Assembly: GCA_021162935.1 (NCBI GenBank)
Contig: JAGGXR010000157.1
Coordinates: 1-64,000 of the forward strand
DNA from: Deltaproteobacteria bacterium
GTDB taxonomy: Bacteria; Myxococcota_A; Polyangia; HGW-17; SLPX01
Reading direction: 5' to 3'
Length of the DNA stretch: 64,000 nucleotides
In this document: positions 35,826-45,000 of the stretch, piece after piece
Layout: each line of letters opens with the position of its first letter
Numbering within the stretch: position 1 is the stretch's first letter
Notes under the pieces: model-generated
The model's input: the letters and a program-made list of their open reading frames with translations, nothing else
Told to the model about the DNA's origin: nothing
The model's database searches: none
Made by a program: the position numbers and the translations under genes

Positions 35826-35860
35826 GGCGCGTTCGCGTGTGACAGATGTGGGAGGCAGTG

Positions 35861-37777
35861 ATGTTCCTTGTCGATCGAATCCATCGATACTCGTTCCGAC
35901 CGGCGGTTTTTGCCACGGCCGTCCTGGCTTCGTTCTGGACGGCTTGTGGGCAGAAGCCGTTTTCTCCGCACCGGCTGGACAGCACCGGAGGCGATGTTTC
36001 CGGGTTTCTGCGGGGGCTTGGGACCATTGCGAGACATCCGGTGAACCGCACGAGGCATCCCATGGCGTTTCTGGCCGTGACGAGCCCGGACGGCATCGCT
36101 GCCGTGGACATGGAAGCGGGCAAGGTCGTTTGGCGACAGCCTGTGTCCGATCGCGATTCTCGGTTGGTCGTGGGCAGGCGCAACGTCTATTACGTGTCGA
36201 AAAGTCCAGTGGCGCTCGTGGCGCTGGATGTGACAACCGGCCGTCGTCGCTGGAAGCGGCCCCTAGGTGTCGTCAAGGGGCGTGGTGTCTATGGAATGGC
36301 GGCTGACGGGGATCGGGTCTACGTCGTGATCGGTCAGACGGGAACGTTCGTACCCGGCAAGTGGAGTTCGTACGTCGAGGCATGGGATGGCGGCGACGGT
36401 TCTCTGCGGTGGCGCCGAGAAGCTCCCGGCCGGTTGGGCGCGCCGTCCGCTGCGGGCGGATACGTCTTTTTCCCGTATCGACAGCAGTACCTGTCCGTGC
36501 TCGACGCTGGGTCGGGCAAGGAGGTCCTTCGGGTTCGGACTCGGAAGGAATACGTGACCTTCGTTCGCGTGCTGCCCGAAGGGGTGTATTTCGGTGGCAA
36601 CAGTGGGGCGTTCAAGCTGAACGCCCGTGCCGCCACGGGTCTGCCGGAAAAGGCGGATTTTTTGCGTCTGGACCTGTCTCGGGCCGGCAAGTCGGCTGGG
36701 CTGCTTTCGTCGGGGCGACAAACGGGCACGATGCGGATCGCCTATTATTGGGACGGATATGAGCCCGTGATGTTTCGGTACACGGCCTACGATCGGAACA
36801 TGCTCCTGTGGAGGGGCGGTAGGGGCCGGTCCTTTGCGAAGCATCGGGCAGTCCTTGAGTACTTTCGGTATTTTTTTGGATTCGACACGGAAAGCGGAAT
36901 GCTCAAGTGGGTCCATATCGAGCCCGAGCAGGACGTGTTGAGTTCTGCAGACGTGGGGACCGCGCTTCTTTATGCGACCAAGGATGGCCAGATCGTTTCC
37001 GTGGATCCTGAAACGGGAGACGTGCTGTGGCGTATGAAGACCGGGCTTTCGCTCGTCGGGGCCACGTTCGATGCGGAAGGATTCAGTGTAACGGGGAGGC
37101 GGGTTTCGGCGCAAAATCTGGTGGATGTGCTCAAGAGGATCGTGTTCGATCCCGATAGGCGCCTTTCAGTCGCCAAGCTTTTCGCATTGACGCAATTGAG
37201 AAATCTCAAGGGAACAGAGGTCACCCAGATCCTTTTGCATATCCTGTCGGACCGGAAGTTGCCGCTGTCCGTACGCCTGAAAGCGGAACAGGTCCTGGTC
37301 GAACGGGTGAGCCCCGAGTCGGTGCCTCTATTGCTGGCGGTGCTGCATCACCATTTCGATTACGTGACTGGTGAGAGGGCCATGGCAGTGGGGCCGGTGG
37401 CGATGGCGCTCGGCAAGATGAAGGTCACCAAGGCGGTCAAGGCGCTTTCGGAGCACCTGACGGATGCCTCGACGCCGCTTTCCACCGTGCGAAAGATCGT
37501 CACGGCCATGGCCAAGATTGGCGGGCGCTCGGTGGTGGATGTGTTTCGGCAGTTCCTGCTGGACTATCGGGCGGATGCTGCTTTTAAGCGCTCGCTGGAC
37601 GTGTTGTTTCGAGTGGTCGATGTCCTTTCCACTCAGGGCGGGGTGGCGGAACGCCAGCTTTTGGCGTTCGTGGCCGAAGATCCATATAGCCTGCCTCAGC
37701 TTCGTAATTACATTGGAGAGAAGCTCTCCGTGCATGCATCCGCGGGCGTCGACTCGACGCACAAGCGGCATAGATAG
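35861..37777 (+). CDS. PQQ-like propeller lipoprotein with C-terminal HEAT repeats
   Basis: 638 aa. The signal ends in SFWTACGQK, a probable lipobox. Residues 65-420 carry PQQ-type beta-propeller repeats: 'VDMEAGKVVWRQPV', 'LDVTTGRRRWKRPL', 'WDGGDGSLRWRRE', 'LDAGSGKEVLRV', 'FDTESGMLKWVHI' and 'VDPETGDVLWRMKT', i.e. six or more blades. Residues 425-625 are HEAT-like helices (VRLKAEQVLVERV, AMAVGPVAMALGKMKV, VRKIVTAMAKIGG). No quinone-binding residues can be claimed, so it is more likely a BamB-like structural propeller. The ATG at 35861 has GGAGG just upstream; ATG 35846 is an alternative. It shares HEAT repeats with the gene before it. Confidence 0.8.
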   Translation: MFLVDRIHRYSFRPAVFATAVLASFWTACGQKPFSPHRLDSTGGDVSGFLRGLGTIARHPVNRTRHPMAFLAVTSPDGIAAVDMEAGKVVWRQPVSDRDSRLVVGRRNVYYVSKSPVALVALDVTTGRRRWKRPLGVVKGRGVYGMAADGDRVYVVIGQTGTFVPGKWSSYVEAWDGGDGSLRWRREAPGRLGAPSAAGGYVFFPYRQQYLSVLDAGSGKEVLRVRTRKEYVTFVRVLPEGVYFGGNSGAFKLNARAATGLPEKADFLRLDLSRAGKSAGLLSSGRQTGTMRIAYYWDGYEPVMFRYTAYDRNMLLWRGGRGRSFAKHRAVLEYFRYFFGFDTESGMLKWVHIEPEQDVLSSADVGTALLYATKDGQIVSVDPETGDVLWRMKTGLSLVGATFDAEGFSVTGRRVSAQNLVDVLKRIVFDPDRRLSVAKLFALTQLRNLKGTEVTQILLHILSDRKLPLSVRLKAEQVLVERVSPESVPLLLAVLHHHFDYVTGERAMAVGPVAMALGKMKVTKAVKALSEHLTDASTPLSTVRKIVTAMAKIGGRSVVDVFRQFLLDYRADAAFKRSLDVLFRVVDVLSTQGGVAERQLLAFVAEDPYSLPQLRNYIGEKLSVHASAGVDSTHKRHR

Positions 37778-37831
37778 CAGAAGTTCAATGGGGAATCGTT
37801 GTAGGGGTTTTGCCAAGTGAAGGAAGTGAAA

Positions 37832-38422
37832 ATGGTCATGAGACGAATTGCTGTAGTGGGAGTCCTGTGGTCCCTGGTTCTTGGGGGCTGCTCTCAGCAG
37901 AACGACAAGGAACTCAAAACGGTCAAAAGCCGTTATGAGAAGGTCACCAAGGACTATCAAGGCTGTCAGGATCGTATCGTACAGCTTCAGGATCGGAGCG
38001 TGAAGCTGGAGAGTGCCCTCAAGAAGATCCGCGCACAACCCTGCGAACTCGAATTGGACCCGGTGACATTGGAAGTGAAGGCGCGGCCGAATGCGGTCGT
38101 TCATTCCGGTGCCAGGCCGGCGTCTGGGCCTCCTCTGAACCTGGCCAAGGTGAAGACGAAGGTTCGTTCCGTTCGTCCGACACTCAAGACATGTTACGAG
38201 GAAGCGGCGAAGCGCGACAAGGTTCTGGGGAGCAAGGCGCAAAAGGTTACGTTGAAGTTTACTATTTACAATTCGGGTAAGGTGGGAAACATTAGAGTGC
38301 TCCCATACGTCGGGGGAGGTTTCGTGCCCTGTGTGAAGCGAGCTCTCGGTTCCTGGAAGTTCGAGAAGTTCGGCGGATATCCGAAGAGCTTCATGCAACG
38401 GATCCAGTTGACTCCCAAGTAG
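37832..38422 (+). CDS. Lipoprotein with coiled coil and AgmX/TonB-like C-terminal domain
   Basis: 196 aa. Lipobox LVLGGCSQQ, then a helical, likely coiled-coil stretch (KELKTVKSRYEKVTKDYQG ... LQDRSVKLESALKKI). The C-terminal 90 residues match the AgmX/PglI C-terminal pattern: VRPTLKTCYEEAAKRD, TLKFTIYNSGKVGNIRVL, VPCVKRALGSWKFEKF. This domain is TonB-like and in myxobacteria is linked to motility and envelope proteins (family knowledge). AGGA at 37821-37824 serves the ATG at 37832; ATG 37838 and GTG 37817 are alternatives. The next gene begins six bases after its stop. Confidence 0.82.
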   Translation: MVMRRIAVVGVLWSLVLGGCSQQNDKELKTVKSRYEKVTKDYQGCQDRIVQLQDRSVKLESALKKIRAQPCELELDPVTLEVKARPNAVVHSGARPASGPPLNLAKVKTKVRSVRPTLKTCYEEAAKRDKVLGSKAQKVTLKFTIYNSGKVGNIRVLPYVGGGFVPCVKRALGSWKFEKFGGYPKSFMQRIQLTPK

Positions 38423-38428
38423 GCGGCA

Positions 38429-41413
38429 ATGGCTGATTCCTCTAAGAAGCTGACGAAGAGACAACTCAAGAAGATCATCAAAGCGCAGGAATCGATCCTC
38501 AAGAAGGAACCTGGCAGTTTGGTGGCTCGTCTGAGGTTGGCCGGTGCCTTTCAGGAAATGGGCAAGGTCGCAGAAGCTCTCGATCAGTATCACAGTGTTG
38601 CGGAGGCCTATCGAGAGGAGGGAAAACAGGTCCGAGTGACGGCCGTGTGTCGGAGTATCCTGGAGTTCGCTCCGAAGGACGAGGTTGCTTTGGCCATGCT
38701 CGAGGCCGTGGAACTGCGGCCTACCGTTCGGGAGAAGGAGCGGTTGATCCCCGAGGAATTGCGAGAAGAGGACGATGCCGTCAGCGAATCCGATTCGAGC
38801 GAGTCCGAGTCGGACCAGATCGAACTGATCGAAGACGATACTGCGGCTTCGGGTCCGTCTTTGGGCGGAGGACAGAGCGACGTGGTTCCGTCGGAAGATG
38901 GAGGTGCCTTGGTGCCTCCTCATGGTCAAGGCATCAAGTCTGTGCCGCCGCTCCCCCAGAGACCTCCTGGAAGGGGGCCTGTGCCGCCGCCTCCCGAGAG
39001 ACATCCTGGAAGGCCTGTACCGCCGCCTCCCGAGAGACATCCTGGAAGGCCTGTGCCGCCGCCTCCCGAGAGACATCCTGAAGAAAGGGGGCCTGTGCCG
39101 CCGCCCGACAAGAGAGGCGGTCAGTCCAAAGAGACAGGTGCTCCGTCGAGTGCTCAACCTGGTCCGGTGCACAGGCCCAGCGCGGCCCGCCCGCCAATCC
39201 GGGACACCAAGAAATTAGTGTCAGGTGGGAAGGCGGGACCTGAGGCCAGCCCCAGGAAGGATGTTGCTTTGCCTGGTGAGACCGGGGTGCAGGCCAAGGA
39301 CGCCAAGAAACTCGTTTCACGCGGGAAGGGACGGGGCGGAGACCGAAAGGCCAAAGGCCTGGCTGCCGCTGTGCAAAAGGCCGTCGAGTCGGAGGGGGTG
39401 TCGTTCGGGGCTGGCGGTGCACCGTCAGGATCGAGCAGCGCATCTGAGGCTGGACCGAGCATCAACCCCGCCGCCCGGAGCACCATGCTGGGACGGGTTG
39501 CCGTGGTCAAGCGCGCCGTGCGTCGGTCTGCTCGGCCCTCTGGCGCGTTCGGGGAAAAGACGCCCATCAGACCTGTCGGTGCCTCTTCTGAGCCGGACGG
39601 CGCGATGGATGACACAAAGACCCCGTCTCGGGAGATTCCCGAAGCGGTGATGAGGCGTGCCTCGTCTCCGGACCTGAATGCCGTTCAGTCCAAAGTCGTT
39701 GCAGAGCCTGGAGAGCCCACGCTCGATCGTGACTCCGGAGGACCTGACGAACTCGAAGAGCCCACGCTCGAACGGCCATCTGGTGACCAGGGGGAGCCTA
39801 CGGTGGAGCGGCCAGCTGGTGATCAGGGGGAGCCCACGGTGGAGCGGCCATCTGGTGACCAGGGTGCCTCGTCGGGGCCTGAGGGGCGTGATGAGTCCCT
39901 CGATGGGAGGGTGACGGCGGTCCGCAAGGACCAAGAGCACCGGGATGGCGGACCGAAACGAGATGCTGCTGTGCTTCGACACCGACCTCCGCTGCCGACA
40001 GGAGCGCGCAAGACGGTTCGAAGCTATCCCATGAAGGATCCATTGGGGGTTCCGCCGATGACGGAGCAGACCGAGGAACTGACCGCTGACGGCGTTCCTC
40101 CCGAGATTCGCAGTGGTGGCGACGAACCGGCGGAGGCCTCGCGTGATCAGCGAGGTGCCGAGGCTGTGGATTCGTCTGGGAAACCGGAAAAGGTCGGGCG
40201 CAGCGGGGAACCTCGGTCGGTGCGACGGACGAGCCCGAGCTTGGCCAATTTGAGACAGATTTTTGACGCTCCCGATGGGACCATCGAAAATGTTCTTTTG
40301 GACGACGATGAAGAGGCAACCTTTGCTGCCATGGAGAGCAGTCTGGGTCGGTCACGAAAGACGGTCATGGGGTTGGGAGGCCTTTCTGACCTGAAGACGT
40401 CGAGCAAGAAGAGTTCAAAGCGGAAGTCGGCTTCCTCCAAAGCAAGTGAGGGGGAGGGGCGCACCGGAGGGACATCGGACCGTGCGTCGTCAGGAGTTCG
40501 TGCCTCGTCAGACAAGAAGGGGTCTCAATCGCCTGGTGCGGAAGCCGGGACGGGAGACGTTTCCGAGTTGGCGGTGGCGTTGGAAAATGTGGCGTTGTTC
40601 GATTCGCTTCCAAAGGATGCGCTCGACTACGTGCGTTCGAGGCTCGTACGCCGGTCGATGAAGGCCGGAGACGTGGTGGTCAAGGAGGGGGATCCTGGCA
40701 ATGCCCTGTTCGTGTTGCTCCATGGCCGGGTTGTGGTGGAGAAGCAGAGTCATGGGGACGGAAACGTGTCCGTGGCCGAATTGGGCCCAGGGAGTTTTTT
40801 CGGTGAGTTTGCCCTTCTGAGTGACCGCAAACGTCATGCCACGGTGCGGGCCGTGACCGACTGCGAGGTTATCGAGATCGCCAGAAAGGTCATCGGGCGC
40901 TTGGCCAAGTCGCACAAGGACGTCGCCCGGGCGCTGCGGAAGTTCTATCGTCATCGGCTGTTGGATACACTCTCCAAGGCGACTCCGTTTTTCGAGAAGT
41001 TGGGCGACAGCGAGCGCAAGGCATTGACGAACAGACTCCGATTCAAGCGTTTTGGGCCGGGAGATGCGATCATCCGTGAAGGAGAAGAAGGCGGCGGCTT
41101 CTATCTGATTTTGGTCGGTGAGGTGACGGTGACGAAAAACACGGCATCGGGGACGAAGGAGTTGGCTCGTCTGGGCGAGGGATCCTTCTTTGGTGAGATG
41201 TCGTTGATGAAGGGAAGGCCCGCCATGGCCACGGTCAGCGCTGCCGTTCCCACTGAAGTCGTGGAAGTGGGAGCCCAAGATTTCTATAAGGTTGTCGCCG
41301 ACTATCCGCAGATCTGGGAGGAAATGGACCGCGAGGTCCGGATGCGCGAACTGGCCAATCATGCCTTGTTGGCTGGAGGTCCCTATTCAGACGAGGCTCG
41401 TTCGGTGGTGTGA
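38429..41413 (+). CDS. Dual cyclic-nucleotide-binding-domain protein with TPR head and long disordered linker
   Basis: 994 aa, soluble. Residues 1-95 form TPR-like helices (SLVARLRLAGAFQEMGK, AEALDQYHSVAEAYREEGKQ). Residues 95-705 are low-complexity and strongly charged, with two tandem-repeat blocks (Pro-rich, Glu/Pro-rich). Two CRP-type cNMP-binding domains end the protein: the first near 725-835 with GDPGNALFVLLHGRV and PGSFFGEFALLSDRKRHATV, the second near 845-970 with GEEGGGFYLILVGEV and GSFFGEMSLMKGRPAMATV. The phosphate-binding cassette has FGE but R is found only in the 'KRHA' and 'RPAMA' positions, so nucleotide binding is plausible for both. No DNA-binding or enzyme domain is present, so it may be a scaffold or sensor. 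Last gene of the run from 35019. Confidence 0.85.
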   Translation: MADSSKKLTKRQLKKIIKAQESILKKEPGSLVARLRLAGAFQEMGKVAEALDQYHSVAEAYREEGKQVRVTAVCRSILEFAPKDEVALAMLEAVELRPTVREKERLIPEELREEDDAVSESDSSESESDQIELIEDDTAASGPSLGGGQSDVVPSEDGGALVPPHGQGIKSVPPLPQRPPGRGPVPPPPERHPGRPVPPPPERHPGRPVPPPPERHPEERGPVPPPDKRGGQSKETGAPSSAQPGPVHRPSAARPPIRDTKKLVSGGKAGPEASPRKDVALPGETGVQAKDAKKLVSRGKGRGGDRKAKGLAAAVQKAVESEGVSFGAGGAPSGSSSASEAGPSINPAARSTMLGRVAVVKRAVRRSARPSGAFGEKTPIRPVGASSEPDGAMDDTKTPSREIPEAVMRRASSPDLNAVQSKVVAEPGEPTLDRDSGGPDELEEPTLERPSGDQGEPTVERPAGDQGEPTVERPSGDQGASSGPEGRDESLDGRVTAVRKDQEHRDGGPKRDAAVLRHRPPLPTGARKTVRSYPMKDPLGVPPMTEQTEELTADGVPPEIRSGGDEPAEASRDQRGAEAVDSSGKPEKVGRSGEPRSVRRTSPSLANLRQIFDAPDGTIENVLLDDDEEATFAAMESSLGRSRKTVMGLGGLSDLKTSSKKSSKRKSASSKASEGEGRTGGTSDRASSGVRASSDKKGSQSPGAEAGTGDVSELAVALENVALFDSLPKDALDYVRSRLVRRSMKAGDVVVKEGDPGNALFVLLHGRVVVEKQSHGDGNVSVAELGPGSFFGEFALLSDRKRHATVRAVTDCEVIEIARKVIGRLAKSHKDVARALRKFYRHRLLDTLSKATPFFEKLGDSERKALTNRLRFKRFGPGDAIIREGEEGGGFYLILVGEVTVTKNTASGTKELARLGEGSFFGEMSLMKGRPAMATVSAAVPTEVVEVGAQDFYKVVADYPQIWEEMDREVRMRELANHALLAGGPYSDEARSVV
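38981..39088 (+). repeat. 36-base in-frame tandem repeat (three copies)
   Basis: Three copies encoding VPPPPERHPGRP inside the cNMP-binding protein, preceded by a diverged copy at about 38942-38980. Near-identical nucleotide sequence means recent expansion. Confidence 0.85.
39758..39865 (+). repeat. 36-base in-frame tandem repeat (three copies)
   Basis: Units 39758-39793, 39794-39829 and 39830-39865 encode EPT[LV]ERP[SA]GDQG in the linker of the cNMP-binding protein. It is a second, unrelated repeat of the same 12-residue length. Confidence 0.85.
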
Positions 41414-41417
41414 TGTC

Positions 41418-41457
41418 GTGTTCGTGCAGGGGCGACTGGAAGGCGCTGCACGAACAC
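41418..41457. terminator. Perfect 12-base inverted repeat between convergent genes
   Basis: GTGTTCGTGCAG (41418-41429) pairs with CTGCACGAACAC (41446-41457) around a 16-base loop, five bases after the stop of the cNMP-binding protein gene and 26 bases beyond the stop of the lipoprotein gene on the other strand. It probably ends or protects transcripts from both sides. No U-run. Confidence 0.55.
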
Positions 41458-41482
41458 AGGCAGCGCCTGCAATCCGTTCCGA

Positions 41483-42031
41483 TCAACGAATGAGATCAAC
41501 GGGGCGCGGATAGGGCGGCAGAGGATTGCCGTCGTCCACCACTCCGTCACCTCGTCTGTCATCGTCACTTGCATTCGAAGAGCCGTTCGCCCGCACTGCA
41601 CTCACTTGCCGGAATTCGTGGTTCCCCATCCGTTTATCGGGATTCGAGTTGGCATGTTCCATATAGGGCGTGGCGGTCTGGAGTGGCCAACGGCCGGTGG
41701 AAACCCACGTGGTCAGTTCTTCGAGACGATCGACGCAGAGTTGATGGCCATCGATGAAGAGGAGCCCGAGATGGGTGTTCTTGCCGATGGCTGCGAGCAC
41801 CACGTCACCATTCATGGTCCAATCCGGTTGCGTCAGGAGGTCGAAGCAACCAGGGAGGTCTTCTGCGACTTGGTTCGGGGCGACGATGTGGGGCACCTGG
41901 GAGGATGCACTGTACGCCGAGGTCGAAACATCCGTCTGACCTGGGTCCTGGCTGCACGCCGCCAGAGCCATGGCCGCGACGATGGATGCGACCGTAAACA
42001 TGGCTCCGATGTGTCTAGTTGCGCGAAGCAT
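41483..42031 (-). CDS. Small lipoprotein overlapping the sigma54 regulator gene
   Basis: 182 aa. The signal ends in ALAACSQDPG. The mature part holds 'LPGCFDLLTQPDWTMNG', 'LAAIGKNTHLGLLFIDGHQL' and a charged, disordered C-terminus (SNASDDDRRGDGVVDDG). AAGGAG sits 8 bases before the ATG at 42031. The start codon lies inside the end of the regulator gene (17-base overlap, different frame), so the two are translationally coupled. No family is recognised. The tight coupling suggests that the regulator and lipoprotein act in one pathway. Confidence 0.72.
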   Translation of the reverse strand: MLRATRHIGAMFTVASIVAAMALAACSQDPGQTDVSTSAYSASSQVPHIVAPNQVAEDLPGCFDLLTQPDWTMNGDVVLAAIGKNTHLGLLFIDGHQLCVDRLEELTTWVSTGRWPLQTATPYMEHANSNPDKRMGNHEFRQVSAVRANGSSNASDDDRRGDGVVDDGNPLPPYPRPVDLIR

Positions 42032-45000
42032 GGGATTCTCCTTTCGACTCAAATGCCGTGCTGTTGACGGACAGTCCGTGTTCCTTGACGAGCTGGCTCA
42101 GCCGAGGTCGTTTCATTCCAAGAACTTTGGCCGCTTGGGTGATATTCCCCTGGCTGGCATCCAGGGCTCGAACGATGCATTCTCGTTCGATGATTTTTTT
42201 CATGGCTTTCAGAGACAGCCCTTCGTCGAGGAGGTGTCGATAGGTGCTACCGAAGATGTCGGTGGGGTGGGCTGTGGCTGGTGCATTTGCGTCGGCACCG
42301 TCCTCGTTGGATAGCGCGGACGTTGGCAGTTCGGGATGGGAATGTCCAGCCAGGACGTTTTCCAGTTTCGGGGAGCGTTCCGTCGGTGTTTGCACGGAGC
42401 GGCCGGACGAGAGGAACTGCGATACGAGCGAAGCGGTGATTTCCGAGCCATCTGCGAACACCCACGCAGATCGAAGGACGTTTTCCAGCTCTCGGACGTT
42501 TCCTGGCCAGCCGTGAGTCATGAGTAGGTTGCCGGCTTCTTCGGTCAGATGTTTTGGCTGGACGCCGTCCGTTCTGGCCAGGTGGTCCAGGATATGCTTG
42601 GCAAGGATCAAGACGTCCTGCCCACGAGCCCTGAGGGGAGGCAACTCCACCTGGATGCCCTTGAGACGGTAGTAGAGGTCCTCTCGGAAGGTCCCTGCCT
42701 GCACCATGGCGTCGAGATTCCTGTTGGTGGCGCAGACGATGCGGACGTTCACGTTGATGGACTGAGTGCCGCCGACACGTTCAAACGTCCGTTCCTGCAG
42801 GACTCGAAGGAGCGCCACCTGGGTTCTTGGAGAGATGTCACCGATTTCGTCGAGGAAGATGGTGCCTCCATCGGCCACTTCGAATCGTCCCTTCTTGGTG
42901 CGGAGTGCGCCGGTGAAGGCCCCTCGCTCGTGGCCGAACAGCTCACTGAGCAGGAGTGTTTCCACGAGAGCTGCGCAGTTGACCTTGACGAGAGGCATGT
43001 CGTGTCGCGTGCTGAGATCGTGGATGGCTTCTGCAGCAAGTTCCTTGCCCGTGCCGCTTTCTCCCGTGAGCAGAACCGTTGTCTCACTTGCCGCGATTCG
43101 TTCGAGGGCCTTGAGAGTTTGCTGGAAAACGGGATGAGCGCCAATCATATTCGTGATAGCTGGTGCGCTGTCGTTGCGATTCTTTTTGATGTTCGTGGGA
43201 ACGAAACGGTCAGATGACTGCGTCGTTCGTTTCGGGGCCGACAGGAACGAGGAGCGTTTGTCTTCCAAGAGGCTGAGATACGGGTTTCGGCAGGACACTG
43301 ATGGATATTGCTTCATCATGGAGGGCGGCACTGTGGCGCGAATGGAGGCTTCCACTTCCCGGGCCTGCCGTCTCCAGTGGGTGGAAGCGGGTTGATCGCC
43401 CAGGGCGGCATGTGCCTCGCTCATGCGGGCCATGGTCTTCCACTGGCCATCGGGATCGAGCGATTCCTCGAATTGGTCAAGGGCCTGCCCTAGGATGTCG
43501 AGTGCTTCCTTTGGTGTCCTGGGCAGCTTCTGTTCCGCCATGGTGAGGAGGAGTCGCCCTTTTAGTTTTGGAGATTCCGTTTTCGGGAGCTGAGCCAGGA
43601 TGTCCATCGCATCGGTCTGGTTCCCCATCCGGGCTTCGATACGGGCCAACTCGATGCCGACGGTCGTCTCGTCTTCGGGCCGAGACTGTTTTCTGGCGAG
43701 CTGGCGGACTTTGACGAGGTCGCGTTTGCTCTGCATGAGGAGGCCGTCTTCGGCTTTGAGACGGGCGTCCAGGAAATCCAAGAAAAACAGGGCCGTAGAA
43801 TTGGCCGCCCGGGACAGGAGAAATCGTGCCTGGCTTGTCATGGCCTTGGACTGTTCCGTGTCACCCAATTCGAGGTAGAGATCGCCCAGGTCCACGGTCA
43901 CCCATGCCATGAGGCCTTGGTTTGCAAGACGTTGGAAGTTCCTGACCGACTCATGGTACCAAAAGAGCGCTTTTCGGTAGTCTCGTCGCCAATGGGCCAG
44001 GACCGCCAGGTTCTGCTGGCAGAACGCCTGGTGTCTCCGGTCTCCGGTTCGTTCCGCCATCTCCAATGCTTCCGCATAGAGAGTCGCCGCAGCCTCCTGA
44101 TCGCCGCCTCGTAGTTTGATGATCCCGAGGTTCACGAGGCTGCGGATTTCGGATTCCGATCGTCCTCGCTGTCGAGCATCTTCGATGGCATGCTCGAACA
44201 TGTGAGCCGCAGAGGAGAGGTCTCCCCGACTGGCATGGAGTTTGCCTCGGACCAGCAGAAGATCGGCCAGACCAGCGTTGTCCTCGTCGAGGTCTTCGGC
44301 TTTGTCCAGAAAATGAGCCGCATTTTCATGGCGGCCTTCGGTCAGGGCCACTTCCGCCAGGTCGATGAGAACTTCGGCTCGTTCACGAATGGCGTCGGAC
44401 GGCAGGACGCGCAGCGCCTCGTCGAGGTGTCGGCGTGCATCGGCCGTTCGGCCCAGCAGGCGGCAGAGCCTGCCCGCGTGTCTGCTGAAGGAAGGCAGGT
44501 CTTCCAATTTGAGTTCGCGTTCCAGGACGTCCAAGCCGGCTTGGTAGTCACCGCGCCGTTCATCGAGCATGGCCGCACGCTGCGCCAGGGTCTTGGTGAA
44601 CTCCGTCGTGCGTTGGGTGCGTCGTCCGGCCCCCACGACGATGGCTTCGGTTCGGTGACAGAGTTCGGCCGCCTCGTGAACGTCACCCGCTGCGTCTAGG
44701 AGTTCGACGGCCTCGAGTACCAGGGACAGCAGTTCGTCCAGGTCATGGGATTCATCCCAAGCCTGAATGAGATGCCTGGCGGCAGCGGGCACGTTTCCTT
44801 CGGCGTTGAGGTACTCACCGATTCGAAAGTGCCAGGAGCGAAGGAGTTCTGGCATCACAGTGGACGCCAGGGCGGTGCGGTCTTCAGAGCTACGGAAGTC
44901 GATTTGGATTTCGCCTTCGAGAACTGTGTGGGTCATCAATCCGCTGGAAAGAAGTTCTTCGATGGCGATTCCGATTTGGCCAGCGGAGACGCCCGAGAGT

